Notes under the pieces: model-generated | The model's database searches: none | Seen by the model: the letters and a program-made list of their open reading frames with translations, nothing else | What the model was told of the DNA's origin: nothing | Source of the DNA: Tepidimonas sp036825565 | GTDB taxonomy: Bacteria > Pseudomonadota > Gammaproteobacteria > Burkholderiales > Burkholderiaceae_C | Assembly: GCF_036825565.1 (NCBI RefSeq) | Contig: NZ_DAISXZ010000001.1 | Location: forward strand, 1 to 64,000 | Length of the DNA stretch: 64,000 nt | Direction of reading: 5' to 3' | Shown here: in pieces, positions 55,365 through 63,055 of the stretch | Layout: every line of letters begins with the position of its first letter | Numbering within the stretch: the first letter of the stretch is position 1 | Program-made: the position numbers and the translations under genes

Positions 55365-56378
55365 TCACAGGGCACCGGGGCGGGGATGGCGCGTGGCCCG
55401 GTAAAAGTGCAGGATGCGCTGCACGTAGGCCCGCGTCTCGGGGTACGGCGGCACGCCCCCGTAGCGGTCCACCACCCCTTCGCCCGCGTTGTAGGCGGCG
55501 CACACCAGGGCCACGTCGCCATCGAAGCGATCGAGCAGCCAGCGCAGGTAGGACAGGCCCCCGCGCACGTTCTGCTCGGGGTCGAACGGATTGCGCACGC
55601 CAAAGCGCTCGGCCGTGTCGGGGATCAACTGCATCAGCCCCTGGGCGTTGCGCGGCGAGACGGCACGCGCCTCGAAATTGGATTCGGCCCGCGCGATGGC
55701 CAGCGCCAACCGCCCGTCGACGGCAAAACGCGGCGCCAGCCGCTGGATGAGCTGGGCATGGCGGCGCTTGTCAGGGGGCAGCGCCGCCACGAAGCGCTCC
55801 ACCACCTCGTGCGGCACGGCCTGCTCGGGCGGTGGCCGATCGAAGCGCGGCGGCTCGCCCCCAGTCAGGCAGGCGGGCAGATCGTCGGGGCGCCCTGCGC
55901 CAACGGGGACGGCCGGAGTATCCGCTGCGCTCGACGGTCCATCTCGTGCCCGTGACTGCTGCTCCAGAAGCCCCTGGGACTCGCGATGGCCGATCTGCGC
56001 GGCCTGACGCAGCAGCGCCCAACCCTCGGCCTCGCCGGCGGGATCGCGGCGCTCGCGCAGGAAAAGCGCTCCCAGCCGGTAATAGGCTTCGCCGCTGCCG
56101 AAGCGGGCGGCGTCGCAGTAGCGCGCCGCCGCCGTCGCGGGATCGCTCGCCCGCTCGGTCGCCCAGCCCTCTTCGATCCAGCGCGAAAGTTGGGGGGGCT
56201 CATCGGTCCACGCTGGCGGGGCGACGTCCGGCCACGCCTCGGCCCTCGCCCAGGCCGTCGCGCCCAACGCCAGGGCAGCGACCCCCAGCGCCGTCAGGAA
56301 CGCCGGGCGCGCGACTTGGGCTGGCCAATGCCGTGCGCGTGGCGGGCCAGGGCAAAGGACAGAAAAATCTTCATCCAC
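55365..56378 (-). CDS. Lytic transglycosylase (SLT domain) with Sel1-like repeats
   Basis: About 337 residues. A signal stretch (FLTALGVAALALGATAWARA), Sel1/TPR-like repeats (YYRLGALFLRERRDPAGEAE) and a C-terminal SLT domain are seen in order. The domain has the catalytic Glu in IARAESNFEARAVSPRNAQG, then GLMQLIPDTAERFGV and AYNAGEG. It cuts peptidoglycan in the periplasm. The start is unsure: no ATG is close, and GTG at 56378 gives a long signal peptide and an 85-base overlap with the next gene. The domain assignment is firm. Confidence 0.85.
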   Translation of the reverse strand: MDEDFSVLCPGPPRARHWPAQVARPAFLTALGVAALALGATAWARAEAWPDVAPPAWTDEPPQLSRWIEEGWATERASDPATAAARYCDAARFGSGEAYYRLGALFLRERRDPAGEAEGWALLRQAAQIGHRESQGLLEQQSRARDGPSSAADTPAVPVGAGRPDDLPACLTGGEPPRFDRPPPEQAVPHEVVERFVAALPPDKRRHAQLIQRLAPRFAVDGRLALAIARAESNFEARAVSPRNAQGLMQLIPDTAERFGVRNPFDPEQNVRGGLSYLRWLLDRFDGDVALVCAAYNAGEGVVDRYGGVPPYPETRAYVQRILHFYRATRHPRPGAL

Positions 56379-56653
56379 AACGTCGTTCCGGCAACCGCCA
56401 CCCAGGCCTGGTACTCCAGCCAACCCATCAGGACCGCCACGATGACGCCCGCCAGCACGCCGCCGCCTACCAGGTTGATCGTCATCTCGTACGGGGCCCA
56501 CCGCTCGGCGTCGGCCGGGGGTTCGCCCTTCTTCAGGGCCACCTCGGAAAAATCGCGGCGCACCAGAATGCGCCACGCGCGCCGCAGCCAAAAGAATGCC
56601 ACGGGAAACAGCGCCAGGAAAAACAGAATCTTGATCGGATAGATGCTGACCAT
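56294..56653 (-). CDS. Small membrane protein, unknown function
   Basis: 119 residues with a helix at the start (IKILFFLALFPVAFFWLRR) and two more in the second half (GGGVLAGVIVAVLMGW, VAGTTLWMKIFLSFAL). The family was not recognised. Its end overlaps the lytic transglycosylase start region. No clear promoter is seen; it follows the actP terminator by a few bases on the same strand. Confidence 0.7.
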   Translation of the reverse strand: MVSIYPIKILFFLALFPVAFFWLRRAWRILVRRDFSEVALKKGEPPADAERWAPYEMTINLVGGGVLAGVIVAVLMGWLEYQAWVAVAGTTLWMKIFLSFALARHAHGIGQPKSRARRS

Positions 56654-56664
56654 TGCGTCCTCAT

Positions 56665-56697
56665 CAAAAAAGCCCCGCCGGCCGAGCCGGCGGGGCT
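56665..56697 (-). terminator. Intrinsic terminator after the symporter operon
   Basis: On the minus strand AGCCCCGCCGGC, loop TCG, GCCGGCGGGGCT, then a T-run (complement of 56665-56670). The perfect 12-base stem and T's make a strong stop for the DUF4212-actP transcript. Confidence 0.9.
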
Positions 56698-56733
56698 ATT
56701 GTCGTCGGGCGCGATGCCCGACGCACATCGCGC

Positions 56734-58587
56734 TCAGTGCGCGACGGCCGAGCCCGCGCCCTTGGGCACGCGGACCGACTCGACCAGGTCCTGAATGTGC
56801 GACGGCACCGGCTTGGACACCGCGCTGACCGCGAACGCCACCACGAAGTTGACGATCGCACCGACGGTACCGAAGGCTTCCGGCGTGATGCCGAAGAAGC
56901 TGTTGGCGCCGCCGATGAGGTTCAGGTACTCGGTGCCCTTGACGAAGAAGATGCCCTTGTGCGCAAACACATAGAACAGCGTGACGAACAGGCCGGCGAG
57001 CATGCCCGCCACGGCGCCGGAGCCGGTCACCTTCTTGCTGAAGATGCCCATCATCAGCGCCGGGAAGATCGTCGAGGCGGCGATGCCGAACGCCAGCGCC
57101 ACGGTGCCCGCGGCGAAGCCCGGCGGGTTCAGTCCCAGGTAGCCGGCGACGACGATGGCGCCGGCCATGGCGATCTTGCCGGCCAGCAGCTCGTTCTTCT
57201 CGCTGATGTTGGGGTTGATGGCGCCCTTGATCAGGTCGTGCGAGATCGCCGACGAAATCGCCAGCAGCAGGCCCGCCGCGGTGGACAGGGCGGCGGCCAG
57301 ACCACCCGCGGCAACCAGCGCGATCACCCAGTCGGGCAGCAGCGCGATTTCGGGGTTGGCCAGCACGATGATGTCGGCATTGACGGTCAGCTCGTTGCCC
57401 TTGAGGCCAGCGGCCTCGGCCTTGGCCTTGACAGCCTCGTTCTTGGTCTTGTCGTTGTAGAACTGGATGCGGCCGTCGCCGTTCTTGTCCTCGAACTTCA
57501 GCAGGCCTGTCTTTTCCCAGCGCTTGAACCATTCCGGACGCTGCTCATAGGGCAGCGCGGATTCGGCCGCGAACAGGTCCGCATTGGCCTTGACGCGCTC
57601 GGCGTTCACCCGGACGCCACCGGCGGGATCCGGCTCTACGCCGACCGCGGTGTTGACGGTGCCGATCAGGTTGAGGCGCGCCATACCGCCGACCGCCGGG
57701 GCCGTGGTGTAGAGCAAGGCGATGAAGACGAGCGCCCAGCCTGCGGAGGAACGGGCATCGGAGACCTTGGGCACCGTAAAGAAGCGCACGATGACGTGCG
57801 GCAGGCCGGCCGTGCCAATCATCAGCGACACGGTGTAGAAGAACATGTTGAGCTTGCTGCCGGCCACCGCGGTGGTGTACTCGGCAAAGCCCAGATCCCT
57901 CACCACCTGATCCAGCTTGGCCAACAGCGCGACGTCCGTGCCTTTGAGGTCGGCACCAAGGCCCAGCTGCGGCAGCACGTTGCCGGTCAGCGCCAACGAG
58001 ATGAAGATCGCCGGCACCAGGTAGGCCAGGATCAGCACGATGTACTGCGCCACCTGGGTGTAGGTGATACCCTTCATGCCGCCGAACACCGCGTAAGCGA
58101 ACACGATGGCCATGCCGATGTAGATGCCCATGTCACTGGAGACGCCGAGGAAGCGCGAGAACGTCACCCCCACGCCGGTCATCTGGCCGATGATGTAGGT
58201 GATGGAGGCCACCAGCAGGCAGATCACGCCGACGTTGCGCGCGGTCTGCGAGTAGTAGCGGTCACCGATGAACTCGGGCACAGTGAACTTGCCGAACTTG
58301 CGCAGGTACGGCGCCAGCAGGCAGGCCAGCAGCACGTAGCCGCCGGTCCAGCCCATCAGGAACACGGCGCCGCCATAGCCCATGTTGGAGATCAGGCCAG
58401 CCATCGAGATGAACGACGCCGCGCTCATCCAGTCGGCCGCGGTGGCCATGCCGTTGGTCACCGGGTGCACGCCGCCGCCGGCGACGTAGAAGTCGGAGGT
58501 GCTGCCGGCGCGCGACCACACCGCGATGCCGATGTACAGCGCAAAGGTCGCGCCGACGACCAGATAAGTCCAGAGTTGCAAACTCAT
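56734..58587 (-). CDS. actP: Cation/solute symporter, ActP-like, with EF-hand-like loop
   Basis: 617 residues and about 13 membrane segments. ATAADWMSAASFISMAGL and GWTGGYVLLACLLAPYLRKF mark the acetate symporter group. A soluble insert includes the EF-hand-like loop DKNGDGRIQFYN (367-378), which has Asn instead of Glu at the last ligand place. It carries acetate or a related small acid with Na+ or H+; the symbol is by family, not by proof. The DUF4212 partner lies 16 bases upstream, a terminator follows, and the paralogue at 42638-44719 shares core motifs. Confidence 0.85.
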   Translation of the reverse strand: MSLQLWTYLVVGATFALYIGIAVWSRAGSTSDFYVAGGGVHPVTNGMATAADWMSAASFISMAGLISNMGYGGAVFLMGWTGGYVLLACLLAPYLRKFGKFTVPEFIGDRYYSQTARNVGVICLLVASITYIIGQMTGVGVTFSRFLGVSSDMGIYIGMAIVFAYAVFGGMKGITYTQVAQYIVLILAYLVPAIFISLALTGNVLPQLGLGADLKGTDVALLAKLDQVVRDLGFAEYTTAVAGSKLNMFFYTVSLMIGTAGLPHVIVRFFTVPKVSDARSSAGWALVFIALLYTTAPAVGGMARLNLIGTVNTAVGVEPDPAGGVRVNAERVKANADLFAAESALPYEQRPEWFKRWEKTGLLKFEDKNGDGRIQFYNDKTKNEAVKAKAEAAGLKGNELTVNADIIVLANPEIALLPDWVIALVAAGGLAAALSTAAGLLLAISSAISHDLIKGAINPNISEKNELLAGKIAMAGAIVVAGYLGLNPPGFAAGTVALAFGIAASTIFPALMMGIFSKKVTGSGAVAGMLAGLFVTLFYVFAHKGIFFVKGTEYLNLIGGANSFFGITPEAFGTVGAIVNFVVAFAVSAVSKPVPSHIQDLVESVRVPKGAGSAVAH

Positions 58588-58603
58588 GGTGCGCTCCTTC
58601 GGA

Positions 58604-58864
58604 TCAGTCTTCGGCCATGCCGAACTTGCGGTCGATGTCGCCCATCTTCTTCGCGTACCAGAAGATCAGCGCGATGAAGATGTAGATGGACCCCTGCTGG
58701 GCGAACCAGAAGCCCAGCGGATAACCGCCGAGCTTGATGCGGTTGATGGCATCGGCAAACAGGATGCCTGCCCCGTAGGACACCAGGAACCAGATGACCA
58801 AAACCTTGGTCAACAGCCCCAGCGTCGCGGACCAATAGGCCCGGGCGTTGCTGTCAAGGGACAT
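58604..58864 (-). CDS. DUF4212 small symporter subunit
   Basis: 86 residues with two membrane helices (LLTKVLVIWFLVSYGAGILF and GSIYIFIALIFWYAKKMG), starting MSLDSNARAYWSATLGLL. DUF4212 proteins always pair with ActP-like symporters and are thought to be a small subunit. A GAGGAGA ribosome site is six bases ahead of the ATG, which decides the start. Confidence 0.92.
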   Translation of the reverse strand: MSLDSNARAYWSATLGLLTKVLVIWFLVSYGAGILFADAINRIKLGGYPLGFWFAQQGSIYIFIALIFWYAKKMGDIDRKFGMAED

Positions 58865-59009
58865 GATGGATCTCCTCGGATACACATGTAGGAATCGGCG
58901 GTGGATGCCGCCGGCCGGAACATCGCTCGGGATGCGCAATGTTGCTGGGCGCAATATCTGGAGGAATGCTTACAGCGGCCTGATGATTCCGAGGAAAACG
59001 GTCAAAACT

Positions 59010-59027
59010 AGGGTAAGTCCTAACCCT
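59010..59027. promoter_or_regulatory. Operator-like palindrome upstream of DUF4212-actP
   Basis: AGGGTAAGTCCTAACCCT is a near-perfect inverted repeat with one mismatched pair besides the two centre bases. It lies about 146 bases upstream of the DUF4212 start and overlaps the stop of the cobC-like gene (59020-59022). Size and symmetry fit a dimeric regulator, perhaps of the LuxR/FixJ class that controls acetate genes elsewhere. The regulator is not known. Confidence 0.4.
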
Positions 59028-59595
59028 CGCGGGTATCCGGAAGCGCCACGCAGACCCATTGCCCGGGGGCTGGGGCCTCGCGCGGCCAATGCCCGGCGTC
59101 AGGGGGCACGGCGGTACATCCCAATTGCAGGGTGTAACGAACGGCGCGGATCACCCCCGCGTGGGTGATCCAGACGTGGTCGCCCACACCGTCTGCCATC
59201 GCGGTGCGCAGGGCGTGCCGCACGCGGCGCAACAGCATCCGCACGGATTCGCCACCACCAGGACAGTAGTCGGCAAAGTCCGCTGCCCAGGCGTCGAGTT
59301 CGGCGCGCGGAACGTCGTCCCAGGGGAGGCACTCCCAGGCGCCGAAATTCAGTTCGCCCAGGGTGGAGTCCAAAACGGGGGCTGCAAGACCGGGGCGTCG
59401 CTCCTGCAGCGCCTGGGCAAGCTGGCGCGCCCGACGCAGCGACGAGACGCGCCAACCAAAGCGCGCCGGCAACGCGGCGTCCAGCCGCCGAGCCGCGGCG
59501 GCCGTAGCCACCGGGTCGGCGGGAATGTCGCTCGCCCCGTAGCAGACGCCAGGGGGCGAGGTAGTAGCAGCATGGCGCACGAGCCACAAGCGCAC
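59020..59595 (-). CDS. cobC: Histidine phosphatase, likely alpha-ribazole phosphatase
   Basis: 191 residues of the phosphoglycerate mutase-like superfamily. The site LVRHAATT has the catalytic His (with Ala in place of Gly in RHG), and THAGVIRA has the second His. ELNFGAWE is typical of CobC. Adenosylcobalamin biosynthesis uses it to remove the 5'-phosphate from alpha-ribazole or from cobalamin-phosphate. It starts with GTG at 59595, four bases after cobS ends, and closes the cob run. Confidence 0.85.
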   Translation of the reverse strand: MRLWLVRHAATTSPPGVCYGASDIPADPVATAAAARRLDAALPARFGWRVSSLRRARQLAQALQERRPGLAAPVLDSTLGELNFGAWECLPWDDVPRAELDAWAADFADYCPGGGESVRMLLRRVRHALRTAMADGVGDHVWITHAGVIRAVRYTLQLGCTAVPPDAGHWPREAPAPGQWVCVALPDTREG

Positions 59596-59599
59596 GGCC

Positions 59600-60463
59600 T
59601 CAGCCCCAACCGCGGGCCTGCAGCCCCAGCCCGACCACCAGCCCCAGATAAAAAGCCAGCTCCGTCATCTGCTGGGTGGCGCCCAGCGTGTCCCCGGTAA
59701 AACCCTGCAGGCGCCGCTGCAGCCACCGGCGCATGGCCTCCAGCGCGCCCCCCGCCGCCACGACCGCAGCACCCCACGGCGCAGACGGCAACAGCCCCAC
59801 CACCAACGCCATCGCGGCGGCCCACCAGCTCAGCCCGACGATCGCGGCGGACGGACCAATTGCATCCGCCAGCGGCTTGGATTTGGAGCGTGGCGTATCC
59901 CCCACATGCGGCAGGGTGCGGATGATCCACAGCGGGGCCAGCCGCGACGTGACATGGGCGGCGAATAGACCGGCGGCCGCCAACGCCGTGCCGTGCTGGG
60001 CCAGCAGCGCCAGCAACCCCACTTTGGTCAGCAGGGCCAGCACCAGCGTCACCGCCGCATAGCTGCCAATGCGCGAGTCCTTCATGATCTCCAGCGCCCG
60101 CTCGCGCTCGACCACGCCGCCCAGAGCATCGGCCGTGTCGGCCAACCCGTCCTCGTGGAAGACGCCCGTCAGGACCACGCTCGCGGCCGTGGCCAGGGCG
60201 GCCGCCACCCAGGCCGACGCGGGCTGGGCCGGCAGCACCCACAGGGCCGCGGCGCACACCACGGCGCAAGCCCCGCCGACCAGCCACCCCACCCCCGGAA
60301 AATGCGCCGCACTGGCGCGAAGCATCGCCGGCGAATAACCGACCCACGCCGCTAGCCGCCCGGTCACCGGGATGCGCGTGAAAAACTGCAGCGCCAGCAA
60401 AAAATGCCGCACGCCGTTGGCCAAGGCGACCAGGAGGCGTGGGGGCGTCTCCGGTTCCGTCAT
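59600..60463 (-). CDS. cobS: Adenosylcobinamide-GDP ribazoletransferase
   Basis: 287 residues with about seven membrane helices and the CobS signature HEDGLADTADALGG, which holds the metal-binding acidic residues. It joins adenosyl-GDP-cobinamide and alpha-ribazole to give cobalamin in the membrane. The ATG at 60463 was chosen because the open frame further up lies over cobT. It follows cobT by 17 bases. Confidence 0.96.
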   Translation of the reverse strand: MTEPETPPRLLVALANGVRHFLLALQFFTRIPVTGRLAAWVGYSPAMLRASAAHFPGVGWLVGGACAVVCAAALWVLPAQPASAWVAAALATAASVVLTGVFHEDGLADTADALGGVVERERALEIMKDSRIGSYAAVTLVLALLTKVGLLALLAQHGTALAAAGLFAAHVTSRLAPLWIIRTLPHVGDTPRSKSKPLADAIGPSAAIVGLSWWAAAMALVVGLLPSAPWGAAVVAAGGALEAMRRWLQRRLQGFTGDTLGATQQMTELAFYLGLVVGLGLQARGWG

Positions 60464-60480
60464 GCGGTTGCTCCAGCGCG

Positions 60481-61554
60481 TCAGACGGCGGTGGACGCCG
60501 GATCCGGCGCGGCACGCGCCACGCCGGCGGCGCCGAAACTGGCCATCTCGCGCAGGATGGCGCAGGCCGATACCAGCAGCGGCCAGGCCAGTGCGGCGCC
60601 GGAGCCCTCCCCCAGCCGCAGGCCGAGGTCCAGCAGCGGCTGGGCCTTCAAGTGCGCCAGCAGCAGCGCGTGGCCGCGCTCGCCGGAGCGGTGCGCAAAC
60701 ACGCAGCGCTGCAGCACATGCGGGCGCAGCCGCGCCGCCACCAGCACCGCCGCGGTGGTGATGAAGCCGTCCACCACGATGACGCGCCGCTCGGCGGCGG
60801 CCTGCAGCACGGCGCCGGTCATGGCCGCGATCTCCAGCCCGCCCAGCGCCGCCAGCGCATCCAGCGGCTCGGTGGCCTGGGCGTGGCGCTCGAGCACCCG
60901 GCGCAGCACGTCGATCTTGCGCTGCACGCCGGCGGCGTCCAGCCCCGTGCCGGCACCGGTGCAGTCGGCGATGTCCAAGCAGGTGAGCCGACTCATCAGC
61001 AGCGCCGCGGCGGAGGTGTTGCCGATCCCCATCTCGCCCAGCAGCAGCACGTTGCCGGGCAGCCGCCGCACCAGCGCGATGCCGTGGCGCAGCGCCGCAC
61101 CGCACTGCGCCGCGGTCATCGCTGGCTTCTGCAGCGCGTCCGCCGTGCCCCACGCCACCTTGGCGTCCACCAGGCCGGGCCGCGGAGCGAACGCATGGCG
61201 CACGCCGCAGTCCACCACGGTGAGGGCCAGCGCGTGCTGGCGCGCCAGCACGCTGACCGCCGCGCCGCCGGCGAGGAAGTTTTCCACCATCTGCCAGGTG
61301 ACGTCGCTCGGGTAAGCCGACACGCCGTGCGCGGCCAGCCCGTGGTCGGCGGCGAAGACCACCAGTTGCGGCTCGCGCAGCGCCGGCTCCTCGGTGCCGA
61401 GGATCAGGCCGAGCCGCTGCGCCAGCGCCTCCAGCCGGCCCAGCGACCCCAGCGGCTTGGTCTTGTCGTCCAGCAGCGCCTGCAGACGCGCGGCCAACGC
61501 CGCGTCGTGCAGGTCGGGCACGGCGGGCAGCTCCTCGGGGTTTAAGCTTGTCAT
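60481..61554 (-). CDS. cobT: Nicotinate-nucleotide-dimethylbenzimidazole phosphoribosyltransferase
   Basis: 357 residues. Segments DDKTKPLGSLGRLE, FAADHGLAAHGVSAYP, EMGIGNTSAAA and the catalytic Glu316 in LGEGSGAALAW are as in CobT. It makes alpha-ribazole phosphate from nicotinate mononucleotide and the lower base. A GAGGAG ribosome site lies ahead of the ATG at 61554. It sits between cobQ and cobS in one direction. Confidence 0.97.
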   Translation of the reverse strand: MTSLNPEELPAVPDLHDAALAARLQALLDDKTKPLGSLGRLEALAQRLGLILGTEEPALREPQLVVFAADHGLAAHGVSAYPSDVTWQMVENFLAGGAAVSVLARQHALALTVVDCGVRHAFAPRPGLVDAKVAWGTADALQKPAMTAAQCGAALRHGIALVRRLPGNVLLLGEMGIGNTSAAALLMSRLTCLDIADCTGAGTGLDAAGVQRKIDVLRRVLERHAQATEPLDALAALGGLEIAAMTGAVLQAAAERRVIVVDGFITTAAVLVAARLRPHVLQRCVFAHRSGERGHALLLAHLKAQPLLDLGLRLGEGSGAALAWPLLVSACAILREMASFGAAGVARAAPDPASTAV

Positions 61555-61585
61555 CGCGGACTCCTCATCGTTGGGGAATGTTTCT

Positions 61586-63055
61586 TCATGGCCCGGCCAG
61601 GGCCGCCAGCGCCCCGGGGGCGAAGTGCGCCTCGACCAAGTCGGCCAGGCCGTCGAACACGGCCGACAGCGGCCGGGCGCGCGTGCCCAGCAGCGCACGC
61701 AGCGCGGCCTCGTCCTCAAACAGGCCGTGCAGATACAGGCCCATGACGTTGCCGGCGGCGTTGCACCACGCCAGCCCGGGCAGCACCTCGTGCGCCACCT
61801 CGCCGCGCGCCGCCAGCGCCGGGTGCGGCACGGTGCGGCCGTGGTGGATCTCGTAGCCGCGCACGCGCACGCCACCCAAGGCCGCCCACGGGCCGGGCGG
61901 CAGGGGCCCGAACGTCGCGCTGGTGCGGCGCACGGTCTTGTCGCGCTCGAACACCGTCACCAGCGGCAACAGGCCCAGCCCCGGGGCGTTGCCGTCCACC
62001 CCGTGCGGATCGACCAGCGCCTCGCCCAGCATCTGCAGCCCGCCGCAGATGCCCAGCACCGCCCCGCCGCGCGCGGCGTGCGCGGCAAGCGCCGCGTCCA
62101 GCCCTTGCGCGCGCAGCCAGGCCAAGTCCGCCGCCGTCGCCTTGGAGCCGGGCAGGATGATCCAGTCCGCCCCGGCGCACTCCGCCGGCGAGCGCGCCCA
62201 CACCAGCCGCACGCCGCGGGCGTTCTTCAGTGGCTGGAATTCGTCCAGGTTGCTCAGGCGCGGATAGGCCACCACCGCCACCGTGGTGCGCACCGGCCCG
62301 CCACCCAGTGCCGCGCGGTCGTCGAACACGCCGTCCTCCTCTGGCAGGCCATGCCCCCAGCGCAGCGGCAGCGTGGCCAGCGTCGGCACGCCGGTGAGCG
62401 CCTGCAGCCGCTGCGGCGCCGGGGCCAGCAGCGCCGCGTCGCCGCGGAACTTGTTCAGCACGAAGCCGCGCAGCGCGCCGCGCAGGTCCGCTGGTAGCAA
62501 CGCCCAAGTTCCGTAGAGGTGCGCAAAGGCCCCGCCGCGGTCGATGTCGGCCACCAGCAGCGCGCGCGCCTGCGCGTGGCGCACCGGCGCGAGGTTGACG
62601 ATGTCGGTGTCCTGCAGGTTGATCTCGGCCGGGGAGCCGGCGCCTTCCATCACGATCAGGTCGTGCTGCGCGCGCAGCTCGTCCAGCGCCTGCCGCACCA
62701 CGGGCCAGACGTGCGGGGAACGCTCGCGCCACGGCAGGGCGGTCAGCTCGGCATCGACGTGCCCCAGAAGCACGACCTGGCTGCGCGTGTCGGCCTCGGG
62801 CTTGAGCAGCAGCGGGTTCATCCGCACGTCCGGATCGACGCCGGCGGCCAGCGCCTGAAAATACTGCGCCGCGCCGATCTCGCCCTCCGCGCCATCCGGG
62901 GTGGCGACGACGCGGGCGTTGTTGCTCATGTTCTGCGCCTTGAACGGCGCCACGCGCAGGCCCTGGCGCGCATACCAGCGGCACAGCGCGGTGACGAGCC
63001 AGCTCTTACCGGCGCCGCTGCTGGTGCCCCAGACCATCAGGCCGCGCGCGGTCAT
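61586..63055 (-). CDS. cobQ: Cobyric acid synthase
   Basis: 489 residues: a P-loop-like N-terminus (MVWGTSSGAGKSWLVTALCR), MEGAGSPAEINLQDTDIVN in the middle, and a glutamine amidotransferase domain with Cys in LGICGGLQMLGE and His in GYEIHHGRT. It amidates four side chains of adenosylcobyrinic diamide. The ATG at 63055 overlaps the stop of the upstream cobD-like gene (ATGA 63052-63055). Confidence 0.97.
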   Translation of the reverse strand: MTARGLMVWGTSSGAGKSWLVTALCRWYARQGLRVAPFKAQNMSNNARVVATPDGAEGEIGAAQYFQALAAGVDPDVRMNPLLLKPEADTRSQVVLLGHVDAELTALPWRERSPHVWPVVRQALDELRAQHDLIVMEGAGSPAEINLQDTDIVNLAPVRHAQARALLVADIDRGGAFAHLYGTWALLPADLRGALRGFVLNKFRGDAALLAPAPQRLQALTGVPTLATLPLRWGHGLPEEDGVFDDRAALGGGPVRTTVAVVAYPRLSNLDEFQPLKNARGVRLVWARSPAECAGADWIILPGSKATAADLAWLRAQGLDAALAAHAARGGAVLGICGGLQMLGEALVDPHGVDGNAPGLGLLPLVTVFERDKTVRRTSATFGPLPPGPWAALGGVRVRGYEIHHGRTVPHPALAARGEVAHEVLPGLAWCNAAGNVMGLYLHGLFEDEAALRALLGTRARPLSAVFDGLADLVEAHFAPGALAALAGP

